From assembly GCA_048499805.1 (NCBI GenBank), contig JASNZF010000002.1, positions 186,001-250,000 of the forward strand: a DNA stretch of 64,000 nt, given 5' to 3'. This document shows, in pieces, positions 42,851 through 52,861 of the stretch; position 1 is the stretch's first letter, and each line of letters starts with the position of its first letter. The stretch comes from JAWXBA01 sp048499805 (GTDB taxonomy: Bacteria; Gemmatimonadota; Gemmatimonadetes; Gemmatimonadales; GWC2-71-9). The notes under the pieces were generated by a model. It searched no databases, had not been told where the DNA came from, and was given only the letters and a program-made list of their open reading frames with translations. The position numbers were made by a program, and so were the translations under genes.

Positions 42851-42915
42851 CCCCGCTGCCCCGCTGCCCCGCTGCCCCGCTGCCCCGCTGCCCCGCTGCC
42901 CCCGCTGCCCCCGCT
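42851..42915. repeat. CCCCGCTG octanucleotide tandem array
   Basis: Six perfect CCCCGCTG units (42851-42898) then two 9-bp variants with an extra C. The array runs into the TAG stop of ychF. Confidence 0.95.
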
Positions 42916-44011
42916 AGCTCGTGAACCGGAACAACAGGACGTCGCCGTCCTGGACCACGTATTCCTTCCCCTCGGCCCGGCTCAGCCCCGCCTCTCGGGC
43001 ACCCTTCCAGCCCTTGGCCTTGACGAAGTCCGCGTAGGACACCGTTTCGGCCCGGATGAACCCCTTCTCGAAGTCGGAGTGGATCACCCCCGCCGCCGCC
43101 GGCGCCTTGTCACCCTTGTGGATGGTCCAGGCCCGGACCTCCTTCTCGCCGGCGGTGAAGTAGCTCTGGAGTCCCAGCAGGTGGTAGGCGGCGTGTGCGA
43201 GCCGGTCGAGGCCACTCTCGGTGAGCCCGAGCGCCTCGAGGAAATCGGCGCGGTCCTCGGCCGGCAGTTCGGCCAGTTCCATCTCGACCTTGGCGCTGAA
43301 GGTCACCACCTCGGCCACTTCGGCATCGGCGGCCAGGGCCGCCCGCAGGGCCGTTACGAAGGCATTGCCCTGGGCGATCTCGTCCTCGCGCACATTGGCG
43401 GCATACAGCACCGGCTTGGCCGTGAGCAGGTTGAGCTGCCGGTAGGCAACCTCGGTGTCCTGGTCGGGCTGGACCAGCCGGGCCGGCTTGCCCGCACCCA
43501 GGACGGCGATGAGCTGCTCCAGCAGGGCCACCTCCGCCTTGGCGCCGGGATCGTTCGCCCGGGCCGACTTCTGGGCCCGGTCGAGGCGCTTCTCGCAGGT
43601 GGCCAGGTCGGAGAGGCCCAGTTCGAGGTTGATGATCTCGCGGTCGCGTACGGGATCGACCGGACCCATGACGTGCTGGATGTCATCGTCCTCGAAACAG
43701 CGAATGACGTGCACGATGGCGTCGACGTCGCGGATGTTGGCCAGGAACTGGTTGCCGAGCCCCTCGCCCTGGCTGGCGCCCTGGACGAGGCCGGCAATGT
43801 CCACGAACTCCACCGTGGCGGGGAGGACCCGCTCCGGCTTGACGATCTCCGCCAGGGGGCCGAGCCGCGGGTCCGGCACCTGGACCACGCCGGTGTTCGG
43901 CTCGATCGTCGCGAACGGGTAGTTGGCGACCAGCGCGCCCGCCGAGGTGAGGGCGTTGAAGAGCGTGGACTTGCCCACATTGGGGAGGCCGACGATGCCG
44001 AGTCTTAACAT
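42914..44011 (-). CDS. ychF: Ribosome-associated GTPase/ATPase YchF (OLA1 family)
   Basis: A 365-residue Obg-family NTPase preferring ATP. G1 'GLPNVGKSTLFNALT', 'PFATIEPNTGVVQVPD', G3 'DIAGLVQGASQGEGLGNQFL', the NxxE type fourth motif 'NVREDE', and C-terminal TGS domain ('TAGEKEVRAWTIHKGDKAPAAAGVIHSDFEKGFIRAE'). Member of the conserved pth-ychF neighbourhood, here split from pth by hppA. Flanked by short-repeat elements at both ends. Confidence 0.96.
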   Translation of the reverse strand: MLRLGIVGLPNVGKSTLFNALTSAGALVANYPFATIEPNTGVVQVPDPRLGPLAEIVKPERVLPATVEFVDIAGLVQGASQGEGLGNQFLANIRDVDAIVHVIRCFEDDDIQHVMGPVDPVRDREIINLELGLSDLATCEKRLDRAQKSARANDPGAKAEVALLEQLIAVLGAGKPARLVQPDQDTEVAYRQLNLLTAKPVLYAANVREDEIAQGNAFVTALRAALAADAEVAEVVTFSAKVEMELAELPAEDRADFLEALGLTESGLDRLAHAAYHLLGLQSYFTAGEKEVRAWTIHKGDKAPAAAGVIHSDFEKGFIRAETVSYADFVKAKGWKGAREAGLSRAEGKEYVVQDGDVLLFRFTS

Positions 44012-44032
44012 TGAGGTCCAGCTTGGGAGATG

Positions 44033-44185
44033 AAAGGTAAGAAGTAAGAGGTGAGAGGTGAGAGGACAGGGTGGGAAGCGGCGGGAGGTGCGCCGGAAAA
44101 AGACGAAGGGCGGCCCGACATCCGGAAGCCGCCCTGCGTGCAGTTTCCTCTCACTTCTTACCTCCCACCGGTTACCTCTTACCTC

Positions 44186-44191
<6 letters not shown>
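44033..44191. repeat. Palindromic AGAGGTA-type element between hppA and ychF
   Basis: Forward heptads at 44033-44067 (AAAGGTA, AGAAGTA, AGAGGTG, AGAGGTG, AGAGGAC), a hairpin core at 44107-44135, then reverse-oriented heptads at 44144-44191 (TTACCTC-type). The last reverse unit contains the TAA stop of hppA. The left half plus core is homologous to 15958-16080. Confidence 0.85.
44107..44135 (-). terminator. Intrinsic terminator of hppA
   Basis: AGGGCGGC (44107-44114) pairs with GCCGCCCT (44128-44135); on the minus strand it is followed by CGTCTTTTT, a good U-tract. It is the core of the palindromic element. Confidence 0.8.
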
Positions 44192-46249
<2,058 letters not shown>

Positions 46250-46277
46250 GGTCTCGGGGGGTAGGGGGAAGTAGGGG

Positions 46278-46847
46278 TCATGTCCGGTTGAATCGGTTCA
46301 TGGCGACCTCGATGCCGTGCTCGAGCCAGCACTCCACCGCCTCCGCCATCGGGTCCATCGTCGCCTCGAGCGCCTCCCGGTCCGGGCCGCGCATCGCACT
46401 CAGGACCCAGTCGGCGAGCTCGGGCCACTCGGGAGGCTTGGCGCCCACCCCGATGCGGAGCCGGGCGTAGTCCTGCCGCTGCAAGGCCCCCTCGATGCTC
46501 TTGAGGCCGTTGTGGCCCCCGGCGGACCCGGCGCCGCGGAGCCGGAATCGGCCGGGCGGCAAGGCCACGTCGTCCACCACGACCAGCAGGTGCTGGGCGG
46601 GATCAAAGTCGGGGCTGGAGCGCAGTGGCGCCAGCGCGGCGCCGCTGCGGTTCATGTAGGTCCAGGGTTTGATCAGCCAGACCGACTCACCACCCCGTAC
46701 CAGCCGGGCGCTCCGGCTCGCGCCGTCGCGCCGGAAGGCCGGTGCGTTCCAGCGGCGGGCGAGGTGGTCCAGCAGCAGGAACCCGGCGTTGTGCCGGGTC
46801 TCGGCATACTCAGGGCCGGGATTGCCCAGGCCCACCACGGCGCGCAG
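46278..46847 (-). CDS. pth: Peptidyl-tRNA hydrolase
   Basis: A 189-residue Pth that recycles peptidyl-tRNA. 'VVGLGNPGPEYAETRHNAGFLLLDHLA' holds the catalytic His of 'RHNAG'; 'KPWTYMNRSG' and 'DDVALPPGRFRLRGAGSAGGHNGLKSI' are standard. The first ordinary start codon (GTG 46838) would begin inside the first beta-strand, 16 bases from the only Shine-Dalgarno (CGGGAG). CTG at 46847 is seven bases from it and restores the family N-terminus, so I use CTG. Confidence 0.9.
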   Translation of the reverse strand: MRAVVGLGNPGPEYAETRHNAGFLLLDHLARRWNAPAFRRDGASRSARLVRGGESVWLIKPWTYMNRSGAALAPLRSSPDFDPAQHLLVVVDDVALPPGRFRLRGAGSAGGHNGLKSIEGALQRQDYARLRIGVGAKPPEWPELADWVLSAMRGPDREALEATMDPMAEAVECWLEHGIEVAMNRFNRT

Positions 46848-46860
46848 GGGGTGGCTCCCG

Positions 46861-47511
46861 TCAGTCCGCGTCCTCGTCTTCCGCCTTGGCCTTCCGGATC
46901 AGCTCGGGCTCGGCCGAGGCGTCGGCCTCCACTGCCGGAGCCGCCTCGGTGCGCGGCGGGATGACCGACGCGACCGGGAGGTCCTCGTCGTTGAGGATGG
47001 TGGCGTTCGGCACCGTGATGTCGCGCACGTGAATGCCGTGGCCGATCGTCAGTCCCGAGACGTCCAGGTCGATCGAGGCCGGCAGGTCACCGGGGAGGAC
47101 GCTGATGGTCAGCGCGTGCATGACGTGATCCAGGGTGCCGCCGCCGACCCGGACCCCCTCGGGGATGCCGATCAGGCGCACCGGGACATCGACCTCGATC
47201 TCCTCGTCGGCCTGGACCTCGAACAGGTCCACGTGGAGGATGTCGCTGGGCTTGATCGGGCTGCGCTGGATCTCGCGGATCAGCGCCCGGACCGCGGGGC
47301 GGCCGGCCACCTCGACGTTGAGCACCGTGCTCTCCGCACTGATGCCGGTCAGCAGCCGGGTCAGGGCGGTGCTGTCGAGGGAGAGGGCCTCGGGCTCCCG
47401 GCCATGGCCATAGATGACCGCCGGGATGCGGCCGGTGCGCCGCAGCGAGCGGGCGACGCCCTTGCCGGTGCCGGTGCGGGGATCTGCGCTGAGTGTCGCG
47501 TCGTGTGCCAT
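46861..47511 (-). CDS. rplY: 50S ribosomal protein L25/Ctc, long form
   Basis: A 216-residue L25 of the Ctc type: 5S rRNA-binding N-domain ('GTGKGVARSLRRTGRIPAVIYGHGREPEALSLD') and the TL5 C-domain ('DVPVRLIGIPEGVRVGGGTLDHVMHALTISVLPGDLPASIDLDVSGL'), plus an acidic tail. 17 bp after prs. Confidence 0.95.
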   Translation of the reverse strand: MAHDATLSADPRTGTGKGVARSLRRTGRIPAVIYGHGREPEALSLDSTALTRLLTGISAESTVLNVEVAGRPAVRALIREIQRSPIKPSDILHVDLFEVQADEEIEVDVPVRLIGIPEGVRVGGGTLDHVMHALTISVLPGDLPASIDLDVSGLTIGHGIHVRDITVPNATILNDEDLPVASVIPPRTEAAPAVEADASAEPELIRKAKAEDEDAD

Positions 47512-47528
47512 GGTCTCACCCTTCAGGT

Positions 47529-48482
47529 TCAGTCGAACAGCGAACTGACGGACTGGTCGCTGTGCGTGTAGCCGATCGCCTTGGCCAGCAGGCCGGCGAT
47601 CGAGAGAATCTTGAGCTTCGGGAACCGCTTCTCCGCCGGGATCGCGATCGTGTTGCTGACCGCCACTTCCTCCACGGGGGAGTCCTGCAACCGCTGGCAC
47701 GCCGGCCCCGAGAGCAGGGCGTGCGTGGCGCAGATGAAGATCCGGTTGGCGCCGAGCCGCTTGAGCGCGGTGGCCGCCTCGGCCATCGTGCCCCCGGTGT
47801 CGATCATGTCGTCGGGGATGATGCAATCGCTCCCCTCGACATCGCCCACCACGTTCACCGCCTCGGCGACGTTGTGCGCGGTCCGGCGCTTGTCGATGAT
47901 CGCCAGGCTGGCGTTCAGCCGCTTGGCGAAGCCGCGCGCCATCTTCGCGCCTCCCACATCCGACGCCACCACCACCAGCTTCTCCAGGTTCATCTGGCGA
48001 TAGTGGTTCACGAACACCGGGGCCGCATACAGGTGGTCCACCGGCAGGTCGAAGAACCCCTGCAACTGGTGCTGGTGAAAGTCCATCGCCAGCACCCGGT
48101 CCGCCCCGGCCATGGAGATCATGTTGGCCATGAGCTTCGCACTGATCGCCACCCGCGGCTGGTCCTTCCGGTCCTGCCGCGCATACCCGAAGTAGGGGAT
48201 GACCGGCGTGATCCGCGCCGCGCTCGCCCGCCGGGCCGCGTCCATCAGGAGCAGCAGCTCGATGAGGTTCTCCGCCGGGGGGTTGGTCGGCTGGATGATG
48301 TAGACATCCCGCCCCCGCACGTTCTCATCGATCTTGACGAAGATCTCGCCGTCGGCGAAGCGCCGCAGCGTGACCTTGCAGAGCGTCTGGCCCAGGTGGC
48401 CGGCCAGCTCCTCCGAGAGTTCACGATGGGCCGATCCGCTCATCAGCAGGATCGGGCTTCGGGAATGCGTCAAGTCCGCCAT
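47529..48482 (-). CDS. prs: Ribose-phosphate pyrophosphokinase
   Basis: A 317-residue PRPP synthase feeding nucleotide, His and Trp synthesis. 'MSGSAHRELSEELAGHLG', 'RFADGEIFVKIDENVRG', the ATP-loop 'PYFGYARQDRKDQPRVAISAK' and the PRPP motif 'CIIPDDMIDTGGTMAEAATAL' are present. ATG 48482. Upstream on the minus strand, TTGACT-17 bp-TTAACT is a possible promoter. Keeps the usual prs-rplY-pth order. Confidence 0.97.
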   Translation of the reverse strand: MADLTHSRSPILLMSGSAHRELSEELAGHLGQTLCKVTLRRFADGEIFVKIDENVRGRDVYIIQPTNPPAENLIELLLLMDAARRASAARITPVIPYFGYARQDRKDQPRVAISAKLMANMISMAGADRVLAMDFHQHQLQGFFDLPVDHLYAAPVFVNHYRQMNLEKLVVVASDVGGAKMARGFAKRLNASLAIIDKRRTAHNVAEAVNVVGDVEGSDCIIPDDMIDTGGTMAEAATALKRLGANRIFICATHALLSGPACQRLQDSPVEEVAVSNTIAIPAEKRFPKLKILSIAGLLAKAIGYTHSDQSVSSLFD

Positions 48483-48495
48483 GGCGATAGCCCTA

Positions 48496-48526
48496 CAAGT
48501 TAACTGCCCAGACCAACTTGAGTCAA
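48496..48526. promoter_or_regulatory. Divergent promoter region with AACTTG dyad
   Basis: CAAGTT (48496-48501) and AACTTG (48515-48520) are inverted; TTGAGTCAA (48518-48526) is itself a palindrome whose minus-strand reading TTGACT can be the prs -35 (17 bp to TTAACT). An operator or simply overlapping promoter parts. Confidence 0.35.
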
Positions 48527-48553
48527 CGACGGGGGGCCGCCGACCCTCCCTGC

Positions 48554-48559
48554 TATATT
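48554..48559 (+). promoter_or_regulatory. -10 element TATATT six bases before a start codon
   Basis: TATATTGGGGC precedes ATG 48565 directly. Transcription beginning about six to seven bases after the box would start at or next to the ATG, a leaderless arrangement; no Shine-Dalgarno space exists otherwise. Confidence 0.5.
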
Positions 48560-48564
48560 GGGGC

Positions 48565-49152
48565 ATGGCCCAGCCCCGTGCGGCGTGTTCGCGTGCATTC
48601 CGGCCGCCCCGGGCCGGTGGGATGGCGCTGCTCCTGCTCCTGGCAGGCTGCTCCGACCGGGGCCGGAACCCTCCCCCGGATGACCCGCCCGCCCCGCCCG
48701 CCGCGATCTCACCCGACGAACTGCGCGCCGCCGAGTACCCGGCCGATTTGCTCGACCGGGCGAGGGTCCGGCTCAGGGATGGGGCCTTTGCCCCCGCCGA
48801 CTCCGGCCGGGAGGCGATGGAAAGCATGGCGCTGCACCCCACCGTCGGGATTGCCGAGCCCCGGGACGGGGTGGCCCGTGCCGCCGCGGTCACCCTGGAA
48901 TCGGGTGGCGGCACCGGGATGTTCTACTGGCTCCACCTCCTGGAGCGGACCACCGGACCTCCCCGGGTGGTGGCGAGCGCCTACCTGGGCGATCGGATCG
49001 ACCTGGTCAGCCTCGGCTTCGCGGGAGACACCCTGGTGACCCGCCTGGTGATTCAGGGCCCGACCGATGCGGCGTGCTGTCCCACGCTCGAGGTGGTGCG
49101 CCGGTACCTGCGAGCGGGCGAGGACCTCGTTGAAGTGAAAGGCGGGAAGTAG
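48565..49152 (+). CDS. Small lipoprotein of unknown function
   Basis: A 195-residue exported protein with lipobox LAGC (Cys about 29) after 'MALLLLLAGC'. The mature part is Pro-rich at first ('NPPPDDPPAPPAAIS'), then a single domain with 'FYWLHLLERTTGPPRVVASAYLGDRIDLVSLGFAGDTLVTRLVIQGP' and paired Cys in 'DAACCPTLEVV'. No family recognised. It lies on the opposite strand inside the conserved ispE-tRNA-prs block. An in-frame ATG at residue 20 would also give a signal peptide. Confidence 0.72.
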   Translation: MAQPRAACSRAFRPPRAGGMALLLLLAGCSDRGRNPPPDDPPAPPAAISPDELRAAEYPADLLDRARVRLRDGAFAPADSGREAMESMALHPTVGIAEPRDGVARAAAVTLESGGGTGMFYWLHLLERTTGPPRVVASAYLGDRIDLVSLGFAGDTLVTRLVIQGPTDAACCPTLEVVRRYLRAGEDLVEVKGGK

Positions 49153-49155
49153 GTA

Positions 49156-49198
49156 GGGAGGGTCCCGACTCGGGCCTCCCGCCCTGCTGCCCGCCTTT
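49156..49198. terminator. Terminator region after the lipoprotein gene and tRNA-Gln
   Basis: Ten stem pairs with a 2-nt bulge (49156-49167 with 49171-49180, loop ACT); an outer GGCGGG/CCCGCC pair (49141-49146 with 49190-49195) adds a longer stem followed by TTT on the + strand. Confidence 0.6.
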
Positions 49199-49201
49199 CG
49201 A

Positions 49202-49272
49202 TTGGCCCCGGTGGATTCGAACCACCATTCTCGGATCCAAAGACCGATGTCCTGCCATTGGACGAGGGGCCA
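49202..49272 (-). tRNA. tRNA-Gln (anticodon TTG)
   Basis: 71 nt with complete cloverleaf: acceptor TGGCCCC/GGGGCCA (7 bp) plus discriminator A, D arm GTCC/GGAC, anticodon loop CTTTGGA with TTG, and T arm GGTGG-TTCGAAT-CCACC. Base pair 31-39 is T-T. CCA is not encoded. TATATT lies eight bases upstream. tRNA-Gln between ispE and prs is a recurring arrangement in bacteria. Confidence 0.95.
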
Positions 49273-49280
49273 GTCCAGCC

Positions 49281-49286
49281 AATATA
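49281..49286 (-). promoter_or_regulatory. -10 element TATATT of tRNA-Gln
   Basis: Minus-strand TATATTGG ends eight bases before the mature tRNA 5' end, so initiation would fall one to three bases upstream of it. This is the best-anchored instance of the recurrent TATATT box. Confidence 0.6.
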
Positions 49287-49295
49287 GCGACCTGC

Positions 49296-50159
49296 TCAGC
49301 CGGTTTCGACCGGCACCACCCGTCCCCACTTTCGGCCCAGCTGGTTCCGGGCGTCCTCCCGGTTCGACGCACTGCGGTACACTGCAAAGAGCGCCGACCC
49401 CGACCCGCTCATCCGGCAGAGCAACGGATGGGTGCCCGCCAGCGCCTCGAATGCCTCGCGAATGGCCGGGTGCCTGCCGAAGACGGGGGACTCGAAATCG
49501 TTCCCCGCCAACCGGGCGACATCCCCCCAGGTGGAGAGGGTGTCCAGGTCCAGGGCCACCGCACCCCGTCGGCCCATCTGCTGGCGGGCCTCGTCGAGCC
49601 ACCCATAGGCCTCGGGCGTGGCGACCTGGACCGGCGGAACAAGGAGCAGGGCCGGCGCGCTGGGCAGGGCCGGGAGCCGGAGCAGGCGCTCGCCATGTCC
49701 CCAGGCCAGGGCGAGCGCGGCACCGCTGAGCAGGAAGGGGACGTCGGCGCCGAGCCGGCTGGCAAACTGGAACAGCTCATGCCGGGGGACGGCATTGCCG
49801 GCCAGTTCGGCTGCCAGCAGGAGGGCGGCCGCGGCATCGCTGGAGCCTCCGCCCAGGCCGGCGCCCACGGGAATCCGCTTCGTCAGGACGAGGTGGATCC
49901 CAAACCGGTTGCCGGTCGCGTCCAGGACCATTCGGGCGGCCCGCACCGCCAGATTCGACTCCTCCGGGCCGGTGTCCCCCCCCCCGAGCACCTCCAGACT
50001 GACACCCGGGGCTTCGCGGCGTTCGGCGACCAGCTCGTCGGCGAGCGAGATCCGGCAGAACAGGGTCTCCAGGCCGTGGTAGCCATCGGCCTCGCGGGCG
50101 AGGATCCGCAGGAAGAGGTTGAGCTTGGCGGGCGCGGTGCGTCGGAGTGGTTGGGTCAC
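49296..50159 (-). CDS. ispE: 4-diphosphocytidyl-2-C-methyl-D-erythritol kinase
   Basis: A 287-residue GHMP kinase of the MEP isoprenoid pathway. 'APAKLNLFLRILAREADGYHGLETLF', the ATP loop 'RIPVGAGLGGGSSDAAAAL' and 'LGADVPFLLSG' with the catalytic Asp, and the C-terminal 'MSGSGSALFAVY'. GTG 50159 overlaps the upstream stop (GTGA). Confidence 0.95.
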   Translation of the reverse strand: MTQPLRRTAPAKLNLFLRILAREADGYHGLETLFCRISLADELVAERREAPGVSLEVLGGGDTGPEESNLAVRAARMVLDATGNRFGIHLVLTKRIPVGAGLGGGSSDAAAALLLAAELAGNAVPRHELFQFASRLGADVPFLLSGAALALAWGHGERLLRLPALPSAPALLLVPPVQVATPEAYGWLDEARQQMGRRGAVALDLDTLSTWGDVARLAGNDFESPVFGRHPAIREAFEALAGTHPLLCRMSGSGSALFAVYRSASNREDARNQLGRKWGRVVPVETG

Positions 50160-51184
50160 GCCGGCTTCTTCCGGAGGTCGCCCAGAGAGATCGGGGTGCG
50201 AGAGACCGAGAGGGCGCCGAGGAGCACGATCGGGAAGAAGGTGGCCACGTGGTAGGTCACTGCGTAGGCGAAGGCCAGGTCCTTGTCGATGCCGAAGATC
50301 GACAGCACCCCGATGATCACTGCCTCGAAGACGCCGACGTACCCTGGAGTCGATGGCACCGCCACGCCAAAGGCCAGGACGCCCTGGATCATCAGGGCTC
50401 CGCCGATGCCGATGTCGATGCCAAAGGCGCGCGCCACCATCCAGAATGAGAGCCCCCCCACGCTCCAGAGCACCACCGACCAGGCGGTGACGGCGAGCAG
50501 CCGGCCCGGGGAGCGCATGGCACCGAGTCCACTGACGACGCCGTGCATGAGGCCGGCGACCCTGTCGGCGAGGCCCTGCCACGGAATGATGCGCCGGGCC
50601 AGCCGCTCGGCCTGGGCCGGGATGGCCACGACCACCATCGCCCCGGCGAGGAGGATGAGGCAGAGCACCCCGGCCTGCATCGCGCGGTCGCGGATGAGGG
50701 CGTCACCCACCCGCGCATCGGCCGGGATCTCGGGGGAAAAGAGCGCCAGCGCGAGCATCGTGGTGATCGTGAGCCCGTCGAAGATCCGCTCCACCGCCAC
50801 CGACGAGAAGCTGGCCGTGAAGCTGACCGGGGCGAGCCGGGTGGCGACCCAGGCCCGGAGGAACTCGCCACTGCGGGGGATGATGTTGTTGGCCATGAAC
50901 CCGATCGCGATCCCATGCCAGGCCGGAAGGGCCGGAAGGGGCGCGCCATGATCGGTCTGCAGCAGTTGCTGCCAGCGCGGGACCCGGATGACGAAGGTCG
51001 CGGTGGCGGTGAGGATGCCGGCCAGCAGCCAGGGGAGCGAGGCACCGCGTGCCGCCGCCAGCGCGGCGCCGATGTCGACCCCCTGGACGGCCCAGTAGAG
51101 GAGGCCGCCCGAGATGAGGACCCCCAGTACCGGGGTGAGCCACCCGCGCGCCGGGCGCGTGGCGGGCGGCTCAGCGGGCGTCAT
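50156..51184 (-). CDS. UPF0104/lysylphosphatidylglycerol-synthase-type flippase-like membrane protein
   Basis: A 342-residue protein with about eight helices of the LPG_synthase_TM (UPF0104) family: 'GFMANNIIPRSGEFLRAWVA', 'VERIFDGLTITTMLALALF' and 'VPSTPGYVGVFEAVIIGVLSIFG' are typical. It is the membrane half only; no aminoacyl-transferase domain is fused. Family members are proposed lipid flippases. Overlaps the upstream gene by 14 bp. Confidence 0.85.
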   Translation of the reverse strand: MTPAEPPATRPARGWLTPVLGVLISGGLLYWAVQGVDIGAALAAARGASLPWLLAGILTATATFVIRVPRWQQLLQTDHGAPLPALPAWHGIAIGFMANNIIPRSGEFLRAWVATRLAPVSFTASFSSVAVERIFDGLTITTMLALALFSPEIPADARVGDALIRDRAMQAGVLCLILLAGAMVVVAIPAQAERLARRIIPWQGLADRVAGLMHGVVSGLGAMRSPGRLLAVTAWSVVLWSVGGLSFWMVARAFGIDIGIGGALMIQGVLAFGVAVPSTPGYVGVFEAVIIGVLSIFGIDKDLAFAYAVTYHVATFFPIVLLGALSVSRTPISLGDLRKKPA

Positions 51185-52853
51185 CGAGGGCGAGCGGAAT
51201 GAGGTCCATGAGCTCCCGGAGGAGCGGTTCGAGGCCGCGCTCGGCTCGGATCGCGGCGATGATCGTGTCGATCTCCTGCCGGACCTCTGCGGCCCGTTCG
51301 AGGGCGCGACGCCCCCGGAAGAGGAGCGACTCGATTGGCACGACCGTGTCGGTCGCGGCCGCCGGTGCGGCCGGGGGGGTCTGGCGCGCTGGGCGGGCGG
51401 ATTCCTTCCCCGCCACCAGCGCCTGATACTCGCGCAGGCCGGCCTCGAGCTGGTCGAGTCCCGGCGCACCTCCCGTCGCCGGGCTGGCAGCGGCGAGGAG
51501 TGACTCGACCGGGACGATCGGGGTGGCCGGCGGGGATTCCGGGTCCATCAGCAGGGTGGCAATCGGGACCGGTTCCGGCTCCACCTCGGGTGGTGCCGGC
51601 GCGGCGAAGCGCCCCGGCAGGCCGGGCAGGGTCTCGAAGAGGCTGGTCACCATCATCACGGTGGGGGCGTTGGATTCGGCCGCGCCCTCGGCCAGCCCGG
51701 TCAGCGCTGTAGCCGCCTGCCGCAGGGCCTGCTGAAACCCCGTGGGGTCGGCTGCGGCCGCGCCGCGGGCCAGCCCCCGTACCAGGGAGGCCAGCATCCG
51801 TTCCGCCGGGAGTGCTGGTCGGGGTGGCAGCCCGGCGCGCAGGTGCAGCATGAGGGCGATTTCGCGCAGGGTGCCGAGGGCCGGGTTGCCGGCGGAGGCC
51901 AGCTGCTCGGCGGCCTGGGTCAGGCGCCCGGCCAGCGAGTGCATCGCAATGGCGGCATCCGGTCCCGGGGTACTGGAGGTCGGCGGGGTGCCCCGCTGCA
52001 CGACCGGTGTCGGGTCATCGGCGCGGAAGAGTCCCTCGATCGAGACGATGTCCCGCTCATCGGTCACCACGGCGCGCAGTTGGTTGGCGGCACCGAGGAG
52101 TTCGGGGGCATCGAGGGCCGGGTCGGCCCCGGCGGCGATGTCCCGGGCTGCCCGGGTGAGCGCGCCGGCCAGCTGGTTGAGCGCCTCGGTGGTGCGGGGC
52201 GCCGGCGGGTGGCCGGCGATCACCGACTCGAGCAACCGCTCGATCACCTCCAATACCTCGCCGAGCGGGGGGACCTCGCCAAGGAAGGCGACGCCGCGCA
52301 GGGGTTGGGTGGTGCGCAGCACGTGCTGGACGGCGACGGGATTGCCGAGGCCCGCGGGGTCGCGGGCCAGGCGATCGATGGCGCCGGCCACCACGGCGGC
52401 CTCGTGTGCCAGGAAGACCCGGACCCCGGGCTCCTGCCGGTCGGAGGTCCGGCGGCCGAAGGGCCGGGATGTCTCCACGCCCGGCCGGTGGGCCGCCCGC
52501 TCGATCTCGCCCGCCAAGCGGAGGGCCGACTCGGAGTCGGCCTGGGCCCACGGGCGGGGCCTGCGCATCAGGACCTCGAGTCCCTCTACCGCACCGCGCA
52601 AGACCTCCGCCAATCGTGCGGACCACGGCAGGGTGCCTTCCGATACCGCCTTGATGGCCGCCTCGAGGGCGGCTGCTGCCCGGGTGAAGTCGGGCGGCCC
52701 GCCGAGGAGGGAGGCCCCCCGGAGGACGCGGGCGGATCGGATCGCATCGGGTCCGGGGGACTGGTCGTCGCCCAGCAGGCGGCCGAGGCGCTGGAGCGCC
52801 TCGCCCGCTTCGAGGGTAAAGAGGTCGGGACGCCCGGAGGGATCGAGAGGCAT
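51171..52853 (-). CDS. HPt-like scaffold protein lacking phosphoacceptor histidines
   Basis: A 560-residue cytoplasmic helical protein. Two stretches look like histidine phosphotransfer modules ('IRSARVLRGASLLGGPPDF' near 38 and 'VLRTTQPLRGVAFLGEVPPLGEV' near 178), but the His of HxLKG is Arg42 and Gln183. A short motif V[PS][IV][EA]xL[LF] occurs four times (270-276, 429-435, 447-453, 505-511), the last as 'VVPIESLLFRG', as in large chemotaxis-type kinases. No kinase domain. A signalling scaffold is likely but unproven. Starts 8 bp after pdxJ. Confidence 0.65.
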   Translation of the reverse strand: MPLDPSGRPDLFTLEAGEALQRLGRLLGDDQSPGPDAIRSARVLRGASLLGGPPDFTRAAAALEAAIKAVSEGTLPWSARLAEVLRGAVEGLEVLMRRPRPWAQADSESALRLAGEIERAAHRPGVETSRPFGRRTSDRQEPGVRVFLAHEAAVVAGAIDRLARDPAGLGNPVAVQHVLRTTQPLRGVAFLGEVPPLGEVLEVIERLLESVIAGHPPAPRTTEALNQLAGALTRAARDIAAGADPALDAPELLGAANQLRAVVTDERDIVSIEGLFRADDPTPVVQRGTPPTSSTPGPDAAIAMHSLAGRLTQAAEQLASAGNPALGTLREIALMLHLRAGLPPRPALPAERMLASLVRGLARGAAAADPTGFQQALRQAATALTGLAEGAAESNAPTVMMVTSLFETLPGLPGRFAAPAPPEVEPEPVPIATLLMDPESPPATPIVPVESLLAAASPATGGAPGLDQLEAGLREYQALVAGKESARPARQTPPAAPAAATDTVVPIESLLFRGRRALERAAEVRQEIDTIIAAIRAERGLEPLLRELMDLIPLALDDAR

Positions 52854-52861
52854 TCGGTAAT

